This document shows, piece after piece, positions 33,534-34,994 of a DNA stretch of 34,994 nt; position 1 is the stretch's first letter; each line of letters starts with the position of its first letter. The notes beneath the pieces were generated by a model. That model saw only the letters and a list, made by a program, of their open reading frames with translations, ran no database searches and was not told where the DNA came from. A program made the position numbers and the translations under genes. Source of the DNA: an uncultured Actinomycetes bacterium (GTDB lineage Bacteria > Actinomycetota > Acidimicrobiia > Acidimicrobiales > RAAP-2); contig CAITNF010000006.1 in the NCBI GenBank assembly GCA_903893745.1, positions 1 to 34,994 of the forward strand, written 5' to 3'.

Positions 33534-33701
33534 TCAAGACACCACTGTGGTGCTCTCGATACCAGGTACCGCCTTGATAATGCGTGTACTCGCTCGTGTA
33601 CCACCCAGCTTCCCGGCTGTGCGGCGACCGATCGCAGTGCACGGACCAACTGCACGGGAGGAATTTATAAAAGCGTTGCTAGCAGCACTTTCATAAAACA
33701 T
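33534..33701 (-). CDS. Possible small ORF upstream of the H1-like gene
   Basis: A 55-codon ORF starting at ATG 33701. AGGAGG at 33705-33710 is only three bases before the ATG, but the adjoining GGAGG is six bases away. It lies downstream of a promoter-like sequence on this strand and ends 40 bases before the H1-like start. The product (MFYESAASNAFINSSRAVG at its start) is not recognised and has no membrane segment. A second ATG at 33694 in another frame would encode only nine residues, MKVLLATLL. Codon use does not decide. It may be a real small gene, a leader peptide, or just untranslated leader with a chance site. Confidence 0.3.
   Translation of the reverse strand: MFYESAASNAFINSSRAVGPCTAIGRRTAGKLGGTRASTRIIKAVPGIESTTVVS
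33540..33552. promoter_or_regulatory. Possible operator, palindrome upstream of the H1-like gene
   Basis: CACCAC-T-GTGGTG, 6-base arms around one base, 47 bases upstream of the H1-like start. The position suits a regulator site, but there is no further support. Confidence 0.25.
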
Positions 33702-33729
33702 CAACCTCCTCCGCAGAAGGACAAGTAAA

Positions 33730-33758
33730 AGTTCACTCGCTTTAGCGACCAATGTCAA
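33730..33758 (-). promoter_or_regulatory. Promoter-like sequence reading towards the H1-like gene
   Basis: On the minus strand TTGACA (33758-33753, a perfect -35), 17-base spacer and TGAACT (33735-33730, a weak -10). A start near 33723 would be followed by AGGAGG at 33710. It points leftwards to the small ORF and the H1-like gene. The rest of the gap 33494-33791 shows nothing else I can support, and no clear promoter for the rightward gene. Confidence 0.45.
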
Positions 33759-33791
33759 GTATTTCGGAGTTTTTTTCGACAATTGGGAGTC

Positions 33792-34994
33792 GTGCTCACC
33801 AATGATGGACTCTATTTAGGTCGAGGCCAACACGGTGATGTGACGAGCGGCAGTGAGCGTTCCACACTCGTACTTGGTCCAAGTCGTAGTGGAAAGACTT
33901 CCTCCATTATCATTCCAAATCTCCTGATGAGCAACCATTCTTGTCTTATCACTTCGACCAAAAGCGACGTCATGACTCGACTTGTCGGGGCACGCAGTGA
34001 CAGCGCCACGTTGCTCTTCGATCCGTCGGGATCGGTCCCACTTCCCGCGGGGGTGCACCGAATTGGTTACTCACCAATTCGACAGTCAAAAACTTGGGAT
34101 GGAGCGGTTTTGGCCACCCGAAGCCTCATTGACGTTGCCCGGCGTGGTCGAGGTGATCGCGGTGACGACCACTGGACCGAGCGCGCGGGTGCCCTCGTGG
34201 CGCCACTGCTGCACGTCGCGGGGCTGCGCAACGAGACACTCGGAACTCTCGCTTCGCAGGTTGATATGCGCAGCGCCGATCGTGTCCTCGATGAACTGAC
34301 TGAGCGCTACGGCGATCAACATCCCGCCGTTTCACTCCTTCGTGGTGTTCTGGCCACCGAAGAACGCGAGCAATCGAGTATCTGGTCTACGGCCTCGGGC
34401 CTCTTTGCGGGCATGCGTACCGAAGCCGCACGCAACTCGGCGCGCGAAGCACCACTCGACATCACCGCCTTTTTGGCCGGTCCCCATCACCTGCATGTCG
34501 TCGCCCCCAGTCGCCACCAATCAGTCACGATCCCCCTGGTAGTTGGCCTGATCGAAGAGCTCGTCCACGCGACCTACGACCATTACCACGAGGGTGCTCG
34601 ACTACTGCTGGCCCTGGACGAACTCGCCAACGTCGCTCCCCTGCCTCGCCTAGCCAGCATCGTGTCCGAGGGTGGTGGCCAGGGAGTCCTCACGCTGGCC
34701 TGTCTCCAGGACCTCAGTCAAGCGCGAAGTCGTTGGGGCACTTCCGCCGATGGCTTTATCTCACTCTTTGCTACCACCGTCATTTTGGCCGGTATTGCCG
34801 ACCGTGCGACGCTCGAACTGTTATCCCATTTGGCGGGGCGAGTACTAGTGGATTCAACGTCAGAGCAGCGAAGTCGACAAGGTCGCGTCGCCGGCTACAC
34901 CACCTCGTGGCTCGAGCGAGACCGCGCCACCGTTGGCAATCTCGCGAACGGTCGACCAGGTTTTGCTCTCGCTCTCGACGCCACCAAAGTAATG
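33792..34994 (+). CDS. VirD4/TraG-like coupling-protein ATPase, N-terminal part (cut by right edge)
   Basis: The frame is open from the GTG at 33792 to the window end (401 codons), so the C-terminus is missing. It has the VirD4/TraG/TraD pattern: GLYLGRGQHGDV near the start, Walker A LGPSRSGKTSS (about 32-42), SIIIPNLL, ITSTKSDVMTRL and LLFDPSG, as in coupling proteins, then Walker B LLLALDELANVAPLPRLASI (about 274-293) and GVLTLACLQDLSQARSRWG, the sensor region typical of TraG. There is no N-terminal membrane segment, unlike most VirD4 proteins, so it would be soluble. GGGAG lies only two bases before the GTG; TTG 33783 is another possible start. No relaxase or other transfer gene is in the window. 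Confidence 0.85.
   Translation, partial: MLTNDGLYLGRGQHGDVTSGSERSTLVLGPSRSGKTSSIIIPNLLMSNHSCLITSTKSDVMTRLVGARSDSATLLFDPSGSVPLPAGVHRIGYSPIRQSKTWDGAVLATRSLIDVARRGRGDRGDDHWTERAGALVAPLLHVAGLRNETLGTLASQVDMRSADRVLDELTERYGDQHPAVSLLRGVLATEEREQSSIWSTASGLFAGMRTEAARNSAREAPLDITAFLAGPHHLHVVAPSRHQSVTIPLVVGLIEELVHATYDHYHEGARLLLALDELANVAPLPRLASIVSEGGGQGVLTLACLQDLSQARSRWGTSADGFISLFATTVILAGIADRATLELLSHLAGRVLVDSTSEQRSRQGRVAGYTTSWLERDRATVGNLANGRPGFALALDATKVM

Noticed and set aside
32933-33728. Plus-strand ORFs with Leu/Ser or Phe/Leu/Ala repeats over the H1-like gene
   Set aside because: Antisense translation of the 30-bp repeats; the minus frame has a strong ribosome site and a sensible product.
1-34994. tRNA, rRNA, insertion sequence or phage genes
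   Set aside because: No tRNA arm pattern, rRNA stretch, transposase, integrase or phage protein was seen on either strand by reading; a dedicated tRNA scan could not be run.

Overview
The window looks like chromosomal DNA of a moderately high-GC actinobacterium, most likely of the class Acidimicrobiia or a close relative. The evidence is a Kgd-type fused 2-oxoglutarate enzyme without a lipoyl domain, a CofC/FbiD-type enzyme of coenzyme F420 synthesis, an IlvX-like thiamine-diphosphate enzyme, a membrane-bound SARP/BTAD-type regulator, a lysine/alanine-rich histone-H1-like protein, and many GTG starts with a -10 box placed for leaderless transcription. The lineage is inferred from gene content only. 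I see no rRNA, tRNA, CRISPR array, insertion sequence or prophage.

Layout. 1-2580 (+): three tightly packed genes, the end of an unknown protein, a small Thr/Ser-rich membrane-anchored protein and a membrane protein with a C-terminal BTAD regulator module; they look like the tail of a larger locus off the left edge. 2548-6008 (-): a wall operon of an alpha/beta hydrolase, a MurF-like ligase whose N-terminal domain is replaced by membrane segments, and D-Ala-D-Ala ligase. 6081-10619 (+): a compact UvrD-family helicase, a GlcD-like FAD oxidase and an IlvX-like ThDP enzyme, overlapping end to start. 10616-16462 (-): kgd, a NYN/PIN-S1 fusion RNase, a FabZ-like dehydratase and exonuclease III, every junction a 4-base overlap. 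16533-18229 (+): an alpha/beta hydrolase and a TIGR01777-type epimerase. 18307-19287 (-): a shortened paralogue of the MurF-like protein that has lost the ATP-binding central domain.

19349-31803 holds two complete peptide/nickel-type (Opp/Dpp) ABC importers arranged almost as mirror images: fused ATPase, permease B, permease C, binding protein on +, then binding protein, permease B, permease C on + with the second fused ATPase on -. Both binding proteins are unusually long, Cys-rich, have signal peptides without a lipobox cysteine, and are preceded by a good promoter and a hairpin that abuts the ribosome binding site. Terminator-like hairpins separate binding-protein genes from permease genes.

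31872-34994: RNase HII (-) and CofC (+) diverge from a very short promoter region. CofC converges with a 100-residue H1-like protein built from 10-residue repeats. The last 1.2 kb is the start of a VirD4/TraG-like ATPase that runs off the right edge. The ~300-base gap before it carries a promoter and a strong Shine-Dalgarno pointing leftwards, with a possible 55-residue ORF.

The most noteworthy points are the membrane-fused MurF-like ligase and its core-deleted paralogue, the NYN-S1 RNase in the kgd operon, the mirrored importers with non-lipidated binding proteins, and the soluble VirD4-like ATPase beside the H1-like gene.
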